Counted from the first letter of the stretch, positions 53,912 to 63,561 are shown. The stretch: 64,000 nt of DNA from Chryseobacterium aurantiacum (GCF_003020585.1 NZ_PXUE01000004.1:1-64000); one strand, 5' to 3'. Made by a program: numbers and translations. Notes: generated from the letters alone by a model not told the origin.

Positions 53912-54331
53912 AAATCTTTATTTTAATTATTAATATAAAGTGATTACACAAATTTGCTACAAAAAATCGAAACTACGACTTACCAATTTTACTGTTTTCT
54001 GTTAAAAAATGTTATTTAATAAGCTTTTAAATGCTGTTGGAGAACCCAAAGAAGCTATGGTTTTTCCTTTAATTATGTTGATAAGGCGCAAGGATTTTAT
54101 ATTTGATAAAATTAAATTCTGCTAATTCCCTATTATAATAAAAAAGAAGTCCAATCCCTGCCGAAAATCTTCGATTTTCTTGCGCCATAAAAACAATATT
54201 CTATTAATTCTCTTAGCGTCTTTGCGTTTTAAACAATCCACAATCAAATCAACCCATATAAAACATGTTTCTAACCAACAACATCCAACTAATAATCTCT
54301 ATTTTCCCTATTTTTGTATAAATTTGAAATC
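53912..54331. repeat. 420-bp intergenic stretch holding a degenerate intergenic repeat
   Basis: The block 54085-54232 contains GGCGCAAGG, an inverted GAAAATC-TTC-GATTTTC hairpin (54163-54179), TTGCGCC and GCGTCTTTGCG, in the same order as the tandem repeats at 62921-63455 (GGCGCAAAAG, GAAAATC-TTT-GATTTTC). It is a shorter, diverged copy. No gene seen in it. Confidence 0.45.
54309..54316 (+). promoter_or_regulatory. -7 box of the GNAT pair
   Basis: TATTTTTG matches TAnnTTTG, 16 bp before the ATG at 54332. A second match, TAAATTTG, lies at 54319-54326. Confidence 0.45.
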
Positions 54332-54766
54332 ATGTCACATCAAATCAGACTCGCTAATCCGGAAGATTATCCAAGAATTATGGAAATTTGGGAATCTGCT
54401 GTAAAAGCAACACACGATTTTCTTGCCGAAGAAGACTTTAATTATTTCAAAGAAACTATGCCAAGGGATTATCTCCCGAATCTGGAGGTTTATTTAATTA
54501 CTGAAAATGATAATGCAAAAGGATTTGCTTCTGTAGCTGACGGAAATCTGGAAATGCTTTTCATTCACAATGACACCCGCGGAAAAGGCTATGGAAAGAC
54601 GCTTTATCAATTTATGAAAGAAAAAACCGGCCTTACCAAAGTAGACGTTAATGAACAAAATCCCCAGGCTATTGGCTTTTATGAAAAAATGGGATTCAAA
54701 AGAACCGGAAGATCTGAGAAAGATGGTTCAGGGAAAGACTATCCTCTTATTCACATGAGTCTTTAA
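54332..54766 (+). CDS. GNAT family N-acetyltransferase
   Basis: A 144-residue acetyltransferase. N-terminal IRLANPEDYPRIMEIWES, acetyl-CoA loop NDTRGKGYGKTLYQF and C-terminal NPQAIGFYEKMGFK are typical of the fold. Substrate unknown. I start at ATG 54332; the TTG at 54314 is inside the promoter. It is followed without gap by a second GNAT. Confidence 0.85.
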   Translation: MSHQIRLANPEDYPRIMEIWESAVKATHDFLAEEDFNYFKETMPRDYLPNLEVYLITENDNAKGFASVADGNLEMLFIHNDTRGKGYGKTLYQFMKEKTGLTKVDVNEQNPQAIGFYEKMGFKRTGRSEKDGSGKDYPLIHMSL

Positions 54767-55231
54767 ATGGAACCATTTACTTTTAATAAAAATGCCAGGG
54801 ATTCGGAAATTCCTTATGAGCTGCTCCTGTTAGCCGATGAGACAACTGAGGCCATTGACCAATACATTTTCAACTCTGAGATTTATCTTTTACATGACGG
54901 AGCTGAAAACATTGCTGTCATGGCACTACATAAAAATAATGATACTGAGCTGGAACTTAAAAACATTGCCGTTATTGAAAGCTATAGAAGTAAAGGGATT
55001 GGAGGTATCTTAATCAATAAGGCTAAGGAAATTGCCCGTGAAAACAAGTATAAAATTCTTACCGTTGGAACTTCTGACACCGGTTTTCAACAGATCAAGT
55101 TTTATGAGAAAAACGGCTTTGTAAAGACAGGAATACGCAAAGATTTTTTCATCGAAAATTATCCCGCACCTATTTATGAAAACGGATTACAGATACGGGA
55201 TATGGTTATTTTAGAATTTCCATTATTCTAA
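54767..55231 (+). CDS. GNAT family N-acetyltransferase
   Basis: A 154-residue acetyltransferase starting at the base after the preceding stop. Acetyl-CoA motif SYRSKGIGGILINKA, then KFYEKNGFVKTG near the C-terminus. Its 3' end overlaps the 3' end of the convergent RimJ-like gene by 9 bp. Confidence 0.85.
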   Translation: MEPFTFNKNARDSEIPYELLLLADETTEAIDQYIFNSEIYLLHDGAENIAVMALHKNNDTELELKNIAVIESYRSKGIGGILINKAKEIARENKYKILTVGTSDTGFQQIKFYEKNGFVKTGIRKDFFIENYPAPIYENGLQIRDMVILEFPLF

Positions 55232-55735
55232 ATTATTTTTTTCAATAGTATAGATCACTCCTTTACATCCATCAAAATCAAATTCCTTATCAAAGGTAAA
55301 TCCCAACTTCTGTAATACCTTTATGGAAGCTATATTTTCAGACATTGCCCTGCCCACAATCTTTTTAAGCTTTAACTGGTCTAATCCGTACTTCAGGCAG
55401 GCAATAGCACTTTCTGTGGCCACTCCTCTATTCCAAAACTTTTCAAAAAAACGAAATCCAAGATCTGTTTCGTCTTTAGAAGAGTCATATTTTAAGCCAC
55501 ACCATCCCAAGAATTCATTGTTAGATTTATCAATAACCGCCCATCTTCCATACCCGTTCTCATCATAGTCATTATAATTTTGCAAAAAAGTTGTCGCTTC
55601 TTCTACACTTTCAAAAGACCTGTCGCCAGTATATTGAATCACTTTTGAATTTTCATTAAGTTCATAAAAACTCATAGCATCGCCTACCGTAAGTTCTCTT
55701 AATAAAAAGCGCTCGGTTTCTAATATTTTCTTCAC
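55223..55735 (-). CDS. RimJ/RimL-type GNAT N-acetyltransferase
   Basis: A 170-residue acetyltransferase of the Rim/ribosomal-protein type: ETERFLLRELTVGDAMSFYE at the N-terminus, then the acetyl-CoA loop FEKFWNRGVATESA and SENIASIKVLQKLGF. Substrate unknown. It starts with GTG at 55735; the next Met is inside the first beta-strand region. The gene ends convergent with, and overlaps, the GNAT gene ending at 55231. Confidence 0.85.
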   Translation of the reverse strand: MKKILETERFLLRELTVGDAMSFYELNENSKVIQYTGDRSFESVEEATTFLQNYNDYDENGYGRWAVIDKSNNEFLGWCGLKYDSSKDETDLGFRFFEKFWNRGVATESAIACLKYGLDQLKLKKIVGRAMSENIASIKVLQKLGFTFDKEFDFDGCKGVIYTIEKNNLE

Positions 55736-55747
55736 TGTAATAAAAAT

Positions 55748-56650
55748 TTAGTTTTTTCCCATCATCTTACGAAACAATCCTTTAATATGATCTATCTCTG
55801 TTTGATAGTTAGTCTTTTTTCGGCATCCAAAATAGAGTGTGTTTTCTAATTTCTTCTTTCCCTCCCAAATTAGCTTTACATCGCCGTTATCTATTTCATT
55901 CTTGCATAGAAAATCAGGAACAACAGCCAACCCGGCTCCTCCTTTCAGACAACGGATGATAGAATTTAAATTAGGGACAATATAATTCGGACGGAAGTTT
56001 GGTTTGTGACCAAAGTTCAGAGTCCAAAACTGAAAAAGATGCTCCATATCTCCCGTAGTTCCATACCATTTTTCATTCTTCAGCCATTCTTCAATCTGAT
56101 CTGCATCTCTTGTTTTTAAAACCTTGTTGAAACTCTCTGTATCCACATCCTTTCCTCCAACCAAAATGATTTGTTCGGAAGAAAAAGCTTCGTGTTCTAT
56201 ATTGGGTGACGATCCTTTTTTCGGAGTGATGATGAGATCAAGAATACCTTTATCCAGTTGATCCAGCATCTCGGGATATTCTCCAAAACTGATAATCAGG
56301 TTGAAAGGTAAAGTAGAAACGTACTGTTCCAAAGTCGTCTGAAAAGTTTCAAAACACATTCCCACACTAATGGTTGGGGTATGTTTTTCTGTAGACTTTT
56401 GAAAATTTTTCTCTACATCTTCCAATTTGGTAATAGGCTCAGCCACTGCATTAAACAACACTTTCCCTCTCTCTGTGGGAATCATCTTCCTGCCAGTCCT
56501 ATCAAACAGTTTGTATCCTACATAGGCTTCCAGAGAGCTTAAATGCAGACTTACTCCCGGTTGCGAAATAAACAAAGCATCTGCTGCACCTGTAAGGGTA
56601 CCTGTTTTATATATGGCTTTAAAAGTACGATACCATTCTAAATTAACCAT
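55748..56650 (-). CDS. LysR-family transcriptional regulator
   Basis: A 300-residue regulator with an N-terminal winged HTH (EWYRTFKAIYKTGTLTGAAD, ISQPGVSLHLSSLE) and a periplasmic-binding-like effector domain (GKDVDTESFNKVLK, GGAGLAVVPDFL). It lies 12 bp upstream of the Rim-type acetyltransferase in the same direction, so the two are likely co-transcribed; its target and ligand are unknown. Confidence 0.9.
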   Translation of the reverse strand: MVNLEWYRTFKAIYKTGTLTGAADALFISQPGVSLHLSSLEAYVGYKLFDRTGRKMIPTERGKVLFNAVAEPITKLEDVEKNFQKSTEKHTPTISVGMCFETFQTTLEQYVSTLPFNLIISFGEYPEMLDQLDKGILDLIITPKKGSSPNIEHEAFSSEQIILVGGKDVDTESFNKVLKTRDADQIEEWLKNEKWYGTTGDMEHLFQFWTLNFGHKPNFRPNYIVPNLNSIIRCLKGGAGLAVVPDFLCKNEIDNGDVKLIWEGKKKLENTLYFGCRKKTNYQTEIDHIKGLFRKMMGKN

Positions 56651-56899
56651 TATTTTAGTTATTAATATTCTGATACAAAATTACAAAATAATCATAATAC
56701 TAATTACTTAATCAAGAAGATGATACATTTAAAACAAGAAGATAAAAGTCAATAAACCTTATATAGCAACAATCATCGGACTTTATTGATTTTTTAAATT
56801 ACTTAATCAAAATAACAACTATAAATAATCTGTCCTATGTTAATTTAAAGATTTACTCTTCTAGCTTCTTGTTATGAATTTTTTTAACCTAGATTCAAT

Positions 56900-57835
56900 T
56901 TATTTTAATACCTCGATCATTGAATTCTGGAACTTTACCGGTTCATCTTTATGAATCTGATGTCCTGAATTTTCAAACAAAACCAAATCTTTTTTGGGTG
57001 TTTTTACTTTTTGAAAATATTCGGTCGTAATTCTGGTAGAGGTTTGAACATCATTTTTACCCACAAAGAAATAAATAGGACAATCTACTTTCTTTAAAGT
57101 TTTTGGGAGGTCAATATTCATGACTTCATTCCATGCAGGTGACCAGGTTTTTGACCACTGAAGAAAGCCTTTCTTAAAATCATCACCCGTTACATACTGT
57201 TTTCCGTCTTTATAAAAAAGCCATTTTCTTAAATAAAACAGGTCTTCATCTACCTTGAAAGGAATATGTACACTTGCTAATTCTTTAGTAGCAACAGGAT
57301 CTTCTTTAAAATGATCTTTTAAAATCTGAAGCAATTCTTTCTCACTCTCTAATTGGCTAACAACGGGGTTTACAGCAAAATAAGCATGCAATAGCTCAGG
57401 GTGATTTCTGACGATATAAAAACCTAAAGCATTTCCCCAAGAACTGCCCAACAGATATATTTTTTTCTGTTTTAATTCTTTTCTCAAAAAATTGATAACC
57501 TGATAAGTATCTTTTCCCATCAGCTCCACCGATGGCTGAACGGGAGACGGATTTAATTCCAGCGTTTTCCCCGCATCTCTCTGATCCCATTGAACAATGG
57601 TAAATTTACTTTTTAAAATATTGGTAAAAGAGTCTGCATTTTTCCTCATCGAGCTTCCTGGTCCTCCTGATAAAAAGAGCAATATAGGCTTTTCGGAATC
57701 ATCTGTTTTAATATCTATGGCTTGCTTTATTCCACCAATTTCCGGAGTAAGCAGGGTGTCTATTTTTCCTTTGTGTAATTGGGCCATACAAAATACTGAT
57801 ACTAGTAAAAAAATAAAAAGGCTTGTCTTTTTCAT
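56900..57835 (-). CDS. Exported alpha/beta hydrolase, proline-iminopeptidase-like
   Basis: A 311-residue hydrolase with a signal peptide (MKKTSLFIFLLVSVFCMA-Q). The oxyanion loop is FLSGGPGSS, the nucleophile elbow GSSWGNALGFY and the catalytic His lies in ENSGHQIHKDEP. GGPG is typical of the S33 iminopeptidase group, which release N-terminal proline, although the substrate is not certain. ATG 57835 begins the signal peptide; the TTG at 57862 does not. Confidence 0.85.
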   Translation of the reverse strand: MKKTSLFIFLLVSVFCMAQLHKGKIDTLLTPEIGGIKQAIDIKTDDSEKPILLFLSGGPGSSMRKNADSFTNILKSKFTIVQWDQRDAGKTLELNPSPVQPSVELMGKDTYQVINFLRKELKQKKIYLLGSSWGNALGFYIVRNHPELLHAYFAVNPVVSQLESEKELLQILKDHFKEDPVATKELASVHIPFKVDEDLFYLRKWLFYKDGKQYVTGDDFKKGFLQWSKTWSPAWNEVMNIDLPKTLKKVDCPIYFFVGKNDVQTSTRITTEYFQKVKTPKKDLVLFENSGHQIHKDEPVKFQNSMIEVLK

Positions 57836-58179
57836 GATTTCTAAGATTTTAATTTGATACAAATATCCATCAGATAATTTTCAGAAAAGACCGAATAAAA
57901 ATATTCGAACTAATTTCATTCAAAAAATCAGTCCGAATATTTAAAAATCAAAGTACGAGTACTTACAAAATACTATAAAACAAACAATTACAAATGAAAT
58001 TAATTCATAATTGATAGGTCTAAAAAGCATGATATCATTCAATATACAGTTGTAAGAACAGGTTTTATTTTATTTTTTTAAGCATTATTATATACTCCAA
58101 TAACACAAGTTAAGGTAACAATTTCATTAGAATTTGATTGCAATCTATTTCAGAACTAAAAATCGTCTATTCAAAAAAA
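57836..58179. other. Intergenic stretch, 344 bp, with CGAATA repeats
   Basis: CGAATA-N4-TATTCG at 57892-57907 is a small inverted repeat, and CCGAATATT recurs at 57943. These lie upstream of the minus-strand hydrolase gene and may be an operator. Apart from that the stretch is AT-rich with no gene seen. Confidence 0.3.
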
Positions 58180-58932
58180 CTAAGACATGGATATTCTATC
58201 ATTTCTTAAGAAAGAAGCATAGTAATTGGGAATGTTGCTTTCTTCAATCTTGCGGACTGTTTCTTCAAGTGGATAACTCAATTGTACAATTTCAGGAATA
58301 ATTCTTTCTTCATCCAGAGTTAAAATTAAATAGGATGCGAGCCTGTTCTCTTCTTTCGATCGGCCTACAGAACCACAATTAAGAGCCCATTTTTTATTTT
58401 CAAACTGCTTCTTAAATGATAAATGAGTATGCCCCATTACTATTAAATCAGCCTTGGAATCTTCCAGCATATTCATAAAAACCTCATCATTTTCGGACTC
58501 GTATAAATAAGTATCATTACTTTCCATGCTGGAATGCAACAGCTGAATATTCCAATGTTTGCGCCCAACTTTATAGTTTAACTTTAAATGAAAAGGAAGT
58601 TCTGATAAAAATATTTTATTTTCTTCGGTAATGTATTTCTTAGAATGATCAATGGCAATAAACCTAGCCTCTGTTTCTTCTTCTGAATGCTTACTTAAAG
58701 GAAAAACAGGTAAATCGAAAGCGATCCGTTCATCATGATTTCCCAATAAACATGGAATATTCAGGCTTTTAATCTTTTCTATTACTTCATTTCCCCAGGG
58801 AGCAAAATCCACAAGGTCTCCCAAACAGAATTTTTGACGGATTCCTCTTTTCTCCATATCGTTCAATACTACATCCAGCGCAGGAAGATTTCCATGCACA
58901 TCACTAAAAACCGCTATCTGTATCATGATCAT
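58180..58932 (-). CDS. Calcineurin-like metallophosphoesterase
   Basis: A 250-residue di-metal phosphoesterase. Motifs: AVFSDVHGNLPAL, CLGDLVDFAPW, LLGNHDER, MGHTHLSF. No signal peptide. The family includes protein phosphatases and nucleotide phosphodiesterases; the substrate is not readable from the sequence. The start could be ATG 58932 or 58926. Confidence 0.88.
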   Translation of the reverse strand: MIMIQIAVFSDVHGNLPALDVVLNDMEKRGIRQKFCLGDLVDFAPWGNEVIEKIKSLNIPCLLGNHDERIAFDLPVFPLSKHSEEETEARFIAIDHSKKYITEENKIFLSELPFHLKLNYKVGRKHWNIQLLHSSMESNDTYLYESENDEVFMNMLEDSKADLIVMGHTHLSFKKQFENKKWALNCGSVGRSKEENRLASYLILTLDEERIIPEIVQLSYPLEETVRKIEESNIPNYYASFLRNDRISMS

Positions 58933-58935
58933 TCA

Positions 58936-58953
58936 ATTTGTTGAACAAATGTA
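58936..58953 (-). promoter_or_regulatory. -7 box and palindrome upstream of phosphoesterase
   Basis: Minus strand TACATTTG (58946-58953) matches TAnnTTTG. It overlaps a perfect palindrome ATTTGTT-G-AACAAAT (58936-58950), which could be a repressor site. Confidence 0.4.
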
Positions 58954-59170
58954 CAGGACAGAAAGGAATTTCAATGGCAATATCACATGACATTTTACCA
59001 TACCATTGAGATATCCGGCGCCTAGTTTATACTTCGTAAAAGTAATAATGAAAAAGCAAAACATAAAAAATTCACATCAAAAACGAATTCAATATTCAAC
59101 ATTTATAATCAATCATTATTCTGATACTTTACTATAATTTATATTATTTTAATTATACAAACTTCCATCA

Positions 59171-59178
59171 TAACTTTG
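59171..59178 (+). promoter_or_regulatory. -7 box of the mdaB operon
   Basis: TAACTTTG matches TAnnTTTG, 30 bp before the ATG at 59208. Confidence 0.55.
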
Positions 59179-59207
59179 CAGAGTAAAATTTAAACAATCA
59201 TAAAAAA

Positions 59208-59822
59208 ATGAAAAAAGTACTAATCATCAACGGAGGACAAAATTTCGGACATTCCGGAGGAAAATATAACCAGACTATTGCGGAAAACACTTTAGAAGTT
59301 CTTAAAGAGTTTGAAAATATCGAAGTAAAAATAACCCATGTGAGCGAAGAATATGATAAACATGAGGAGGTTCAAAAGTTTGTCTGGGCAGATTATATTA
59401 TTTACCACACCCCAATCTGGTGGTTCCAGCTTCCGAACGGGTTAAAAAAATACATCGATGAAGTTTTTACTGCAGGTCATGCAAAAGGAATCTACATGAG
59501 TGACGGAAGAAATGCTGCCAATCCTGAGATTAATTATGGAACAGGAGGAATGCTTGGTGGTAGAAAATATATGTTGACAACAAGCTGGAATGCACCGGCA
59601 ACAGCATTTACTCTTCCAGGAGAATTTTTTAATGAAACCAGTGTAGATGATGGGCCATTATTTGGTTTCCATAGAATGAATGCCTTTGTTTCATTAGAAA
59701 AAATGGAAAGCTTCCACTTCCATGATGTGGAAAAGAATGCTAATATAGAACGTGACATGAAGCTTTACAGAGATCATGTGAGAAATGTATTTGAAAAAGA
59801 ATTAAAACCGGAATTAGTATAA
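59208..59822 (+). CDS. mdaB: Flavodoxin-fold NAD(P)H:quinone reductase, MdaB-like
   Basis: A 204-residue reductase that reduces quinones by two electrons, limiting redox cycling. Flavodoxin fold with INGGQNFGHSGGKYNQTI (FMN phosphate loop), TPIWWFQLPNGLKKYIDEVF and NAPATAFTLPGEFF. It overlaps the next gene by one base (TAATG), and is followed by a YgiN-like monooxygenase, the same pair as in E. coli. Confidence 0.88.
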   Translation: MKKVLIINGGQNFGHSGGKYNQTIAENTLEVLKEFENIEVKITHVSEEYDKHEEVQKFVWADYIIYHTPIWWFQLPNGLKKYIDEVFTAGHAKGIYMSDGRNAANPEINYGTGGMLGGRKYMLTTSWNAPATAFTLPGEFFNETSVDDGPLFGFHRMNAFVSLEKMESFHFHDVEKNANIERDMKLYRDHVRNVFEKELKPELV

Positions 59823-60109
59823 TGAAAATTCACCTTACAGCAGTTATAAAAGCCAAAGAAGAGCACCAGTCAGAAGTATTGGAAGTTCTTCAGAATATGG
59901 TAAAAGAGACAAGAAAAGAGGAAGCTTGCGAATTGTACAATCTTCATCAGGGAATTGAAGATAAAAACCACTTCGTCTTCTATGAAATCTGGAAAAACGA
60001 AGACGGGTTAGCACAGCATAACCAGCAGTCTTATATTCAGGCTTTCGGGGCATTGGTAGATGAAAAACTTCAGGAGAAACCTCAGATTTATATCACTAGC
60101 CTTATTTAA
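59822..60109 (+). CDS. YgiN-like antibiotic-biosynthesis-monooxygenase (ABM) protein
   Basis: A 95-residue ferredoxin-like ABM protein (LTAVIKAKEEHQSEVLEVLQ, ELYNLHQGIEDKNHFVFYEI). In E. coli YgiN is a quinol monooxygenase paired with MdaB, and the overlap with mdaB here suggests the same redox partnership. Confidence 0.85.
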   Translation: MKIHLTAVIKAKEEHQSEVLEVLQNMVKETRKEEACELYNLHQGIEDKNHFVFYEIWKNEDGLAQHNQQSYIQAFGALVDEKLQEKPQIYITSLI

Positions 60110-60111
60110 TC

Positions 60112-60864
60112 ATGAAAAAGACAGCACTTTTATTCCTTACCCTTTTCACCATTGGATTTATTCAGGCACAATACCAAAAATCTACTCATATGAAAAAGAA
60201 AATATTATTTGTCGTTACAAGCCATGATAAAAAAGGCAGTACTGGCGAAAATACGGGATATTATTTAGGCGAAGTTTCTCATCCCTGGGAAGTTCTTCAC
60301 AAAGCTGGTTATGAAATTGATTTTGTAAGCCCGAAAGGCGGAACACCTCCGGTAGACGGATTTGATTTAAAGGATCCTATTAACAAGGAATTCTGGGAAA
60401 ACAAGGAGTATAAAAATAAGATTGATCATTCTTTACAACCCTCACAGGTTCATCCGAATGATTACTCAACAATTTTTTATGCAGGAGGACACGGAGCTAT
60501 GTGGGACTTGGCAGACAACAAAGAATTGGCTGAGATTGCATCAAAAATCTATGAAAACGGCGGCCTTGTAGCAGGGGTCTGTCATGGCCCTGCAGGCTTG
60601 GTAAATATCAAGCTGAATAACGGGAAATATCTTGTAGACGGAAAAAAGATCAATGCTTTCACCAATGAAGAAGAAGCTGAAGTAAAATTAACAGAGGTTG
60701 TGCCTTTCTTATTGGAAAACAAACTAAAGGAAAGAGGAGCCCAATTTGAAAAATCAGGACTTTGGCAAAATCATGTTGTAACAGATCAGCGAGTGATTAC
60801 AGGGCAGAATCCACAATCCGCAAAGAGCGTGGGAGAAGCCATATTAAAAGAATTAAATAAATAA
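60112..60864 (+). CDS. Exported DJ-1/PfpI-family protein (Hsp31-like)
   Basis: A 250-residue type 1 amidotransferase-like protein with the nucleophile Cys in VAGVCHGPAGLV and the acidic residue in YLGEVSHPWEVLHKAG. These resemble Hsp31/glyoxalase III-like proteins that repair or detoxify methylglyoxal. The N-terminus is a signal peptide (MKKTALLFLTLFTIGFIQA-Q), so it may work in the periplasm, unlike most family members. Three bases separate it from the previous gene. Confidence 0.85.
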   Translation: MKKTALLFLTLFTIGFIQAQYQKSTHMKKKILFVVTSHDKKGSTGENTGYYLGEVSHPWEVLHKAGYEIDFVSPKGGTPPVDGFDLKDPINKEFWENKEYKNKIDHSLQPSQVHPNDYSTIFYAGGHGAMWDLADNKELAEIASKIYENGGLVAGVCHGPAGLVNIKLNNGKYLVDGKKINAFTNEEEAEVKLTEVVPFLLENKLKERGAQFEKSGLWQNHVVTDQRVITGQNPQSAKSVGEAILKELNK

Positions 60865-60879
60865 TTTTATAACAATAAA

Positions 60880-61863
60880 ATGGAATATAGAAAATTAGGA
60901 AGCACCGATCTTGAATTATCTGTGATCACACACGGAGCCTTTGCAATCGGTGGTAATATGTGGGGTGGTAATGAAAAACAGGATTCAATCAACTCTATTC
61001 ATGCCTCATTGGATCATGGGGTAACTTCTATTGACACGGCCCCATTCTATGGTTTCGGGTTGAGTGAAGAAATGATAGGAGAAGCTATAAAAGGAAAAGA
61101 CCGTTCGAAAATCCAGTTATTAACCAAATTCGGATTGGTATGGGATGGAAGCAATAAAGGAAAGGGAGAATTTTTCTTTGACGCTGAAGATGAAGGAAAA
61201 ACAATTCCGGTTTATAAGTTCGCTTCTAAGGAAAACATCATCAAAGAAGTTGAAGAAAGCCTAAAAAGACTAGGTACAGATTATATTGATCTTTTGCAGC
61301 TTCACTGGCCGGACAATACAACTCCCATTAGTGAAACAATGGAGGCAATGGAATTATTAATCCAGCAAGGAAAAATCCGTACTGCAGGGGTAAGTAACTA
61401 CAGTGTCTCACAAATGGAAGAAGCTGGCAGAACGTTGAAACTGGCAAGCAACCAGGTTTCTTACAGCATGCTGAACCGTGATATTGAAAATGATCTTGTT
61501 CCTTATTCATTGGAAAATAATTCAGGAATTATTGTGTACAGCCCAATGGAAAGAGGTCTTTTAACCGGTAAATATTTTAAACAGGATAAATTAAAAGACA
61601 ATGATCACAGAAACGGCTATTTTTCCCAGTTTGATTTAAATAAAGTAAAAACTTTTCTGGAAAAAATAGAACCAATTGCTCAGGAAAAAGGGACAAGTCT
61701 TTCACAATTGGTATTGAGATGGACTACTCTTCAACCAGCAATCACAGTGGTATTGGCAGGAGCAAGAAATGCACAGCAAGCCATTGAAAATGCAAAAGCC
61801 TTATCTATTGATCTTTCTCAGGAGGAATTAAGCTTCATCAATTCTGCCTTGAGCGAAATCTAA
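60880..61863 (+). CDS. Aldo/keto reductase
   Basis: A 327-residue reductase of the YdjG/AKR11-type: GSTDLELSVITHGAFAIGG, then Asp/Tyr in SIDTAPFYGFG, Lys in LLTKFGLVWDG and His in LLQLHWPDNT. It is the fourth gene of the mdaB run, consistent with carbonyl and redox detoxification. Confidence 0.9.
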   Translation: MEYRKLGSTDLELSVITHGAFAIGGNMWGGNEKQDSINSIHASLDHGVTSIDTAPFYGFGLSEEMIGEAIKGKDRSKIQLLTKFGLVWDGSNKGKGEFFFDAEDEGKTIPVYKFASKENIIKEVEESLKRLGTDYIDLLQLHWPDNTTPISETMEAMELLIQQGKIRTAGVSNYSVSQMEEAGRTLKLASNQVSYSMLNRDIENDLVPYSLENNSGIIVYSPMERGLLTGKYFKQDKLKDNDHRNGYFSQFDLNKVKTFLEKIEPIAQEKGTSLSQLVLRWTTLQPAITVVLAGARNAQQAIENAKALSIDLSQEELSFINSALSEI

Positions 61864-61873
61864 TATTTCAACT

Positions 61874-61925
61874 CAGTAAACAATTCCTGTAAAAAGGAAA
61901 AGTTTACTGTTTCCTTTCTTTTTTC
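61874..61925 (+). terminator. Terminator-like hairpin after the aldo/keto reductase
   Basis: CAGTAAAC (61874-61881) pairs perfectly with GTTTACTG (61902-61909) around a 20-nt loop; a T/C-rich tail follows. It may reduce read-through into the cyclase gene. Confidence 0.6.
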
Positions 61926-61944
61926 AATCTATAAATTATAAAAA

Positions 61945-62913
61945 ATGAAAAAGAACCTAATCAAAATGCTTGGGTTAGTAACCCTATTGACTATAAACAG
62001 CATCACCCTAAAAGCTCAAGCCCTTGTAAATCCAGAAGATAAATCATGGTATCCATCAGTTTATGGCGCACAAGATGAAATTGGAGCCGCCAATCTATTA
62101 ACTCCTGAAGTGGTAAAACAAGCTTTAGGATTGGTAAAACAAGGTAAAACATTAGCTCTTGCCGTTCCTATTGATAAAAATCTTCCTGCTTTTAGACACA
62201 GAAGTTTTAATTTGTACAATATTCAGCCTGGTGAACAGGGAGGAAAAAGTATAGGTCCAAACAAGTTTACATTCAATGATGAATTGGTAAATGGATGGAC
62301 AGGTGTAGGAACCCAGCTTAACGGTATCGGACACATCGGTATTGATAATATCTACTACAACGGAAATAAAGCTACAGACTTTGTAACGGTAGAAGGTGTA
62401 AAAAAACTGGGTATTGAAAAAGTACCTCCTTTTGTTACCCGCGGTATCGTCCTTGATATGACTGCTCATTTCGGAAAATCAATTGTACCCGGTGGAACAG
62501 AATTTACCATAGAAGACATCAAATCCGTTTTAAAGAAACAGGGACTTACTCTACGAAAAGGGGATATTATTCTTTTCAATACCGGATGGCTTGAACTGAT
62601 AGGTAAAGACAACAAACAGTTTCTGGAGACTGAACCTGGAATCGGGATGGATGCCGCAAAATGGCTTGCCGATCAGGGAATTGTTGCCTTTGGTGGTGAT
62701 ACTTGGGCATCAGAGGTATATCCGAACCCTAAAAGTAAAGAAGAGTTTCCCATCAACCAGTTTATGCTGGCTAAAAAAGGAATTTATAATCTGGAACTGA
62801 TTGACAGTCGTCCATTAGTAAAGCAAAAAATCTGGGAATTTTTATTCGTGCTGGAGCAGCCTTTATATGTAGGTTCTACTCAGGTGAATGTGAATCCTGT
62901 TGCTATTTATTAA
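61945..62913 (+). CDS. Exported cyclase-family (kynurenine-formamidase-like) hydrolase
   Basis: A 322-residue protein with a signal peptide (MKKNLIKMLGLVTLLTINSI...KA-Q). The metal-binding region GVGTQLNGIGHIGIDN corresponds to the HxGTHxDxPxH motif of kynurenine formamidase, in the form found in the larger bacterial cyclase family. It is possibly an amide or lactone hydrolase. The last gene of the detoxification block, behind a hairpin. Confidence 0.85.
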   Translation: MKKNLIKMLGLVTLLTINSITLKAQALVNPEDKSWYPSVYGAQDEIGAANLLTPEVVKQALGLVKQGKTLALAVPIDKNLPAFRHRSFNLYNIQPGEQGGKSIGPNKFTFNDELVNGWTGVGTQLNGIGHIGIDNIYYNGNKATDFVTVEGVKKLGIEKVPPFVTRGIVLDMTAHFGKSIVPGGTEFTIEDIKSVLKKQGLTLRKGDIILFNTGWLELIGKDNKQFLETEPGIGMDAAKWLADQGIVAFGGDTWASEVYPNPKSKEEFPINQFMLAKKGIYNLELIDSRPLVKQKIWEFLFVLEQPLYVGSTQVNVNPVAIY

Positions 62914-62920
62914 TTTAAAT

Positions 62921-63188
62921 ACTTACAGTATGAGGTTGCTTAAACTTTTATATTCATTATTTTAACCACAAAAGGCGCAAAAGCTTTAAACACTTAAGTT
63001 TTTTCAGAACCAGGCCTTATGCGTAATAAGTACACCCAAGTTTTGTGAAAATCTTTGATTTTCATCTTATGTGAACTTTTCTGCGGTATCATTTTAAACT
63101 TACTTAGGTGAATCAAGTGTTTTAAAATAAAACCTTTTGTGACTTTTGTGATTGGGTAAAATTCAAACAACTTTTATATCCGAGAAAT
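62921..63188. repeat. Tandem intergenic repeat, copy A (268 bp)
   Basis: Starts ACTTACAGTATGAGG and is repeated from 63189 with only scattered differences. Contains CGCAAAAGC, the hairpin GAAAATC-TTT-GATTTTC, and a C-rich ending (CCGAGAAA). No reading frame. Probable flavobacterial intergenic repeat family. Confidence 0.75.
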
Positions 63189-63455
63189 ACTTGCAGTATG
63201 AGGTTGTTTAAACTTTTATATTCATTATTTTAAACACAAATGGCGCAAAAGCTTTAAACACTTAAGTTTTTCAGAACTAGGCCTTATGCGTAATAAGTAC
63301 ACCTAATTTTTGTGAAAATCTTTGATTTTCATCTTATGTGAACTTTTCTGCGGTATCATTTTAAACTTACTTAGGTGAACTCAAGTGTTTTAAAATAAAA
63401 CCTTTTGTGACTTTTATGGTTGGGTAAAAATCAAACAACTTTTATATCCGAGAAA
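63189..63455. repeat. Tandem intergenic repeat, copy B (267 bp)
   Basis: Direct repeat of copy A, offset 268 bp, with few differences (for example TTGCAG vs TTACAG, GAACTCAAG vs GAATCAAG). Together with copy A it fills most of the 759-bp gap between the cyclase gene and the CMD-like gene. Confidence 0.75.
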
Positions 63456-63561
63456 CGGAGAGACAATGTAATTCCGGTTTAAAAAATAAAATGAACCTTA
63501 GAATTTATTTTTAGAATTAATACCCGAACTGTGTTACACTGTCACTTTACATCTTGTATCA

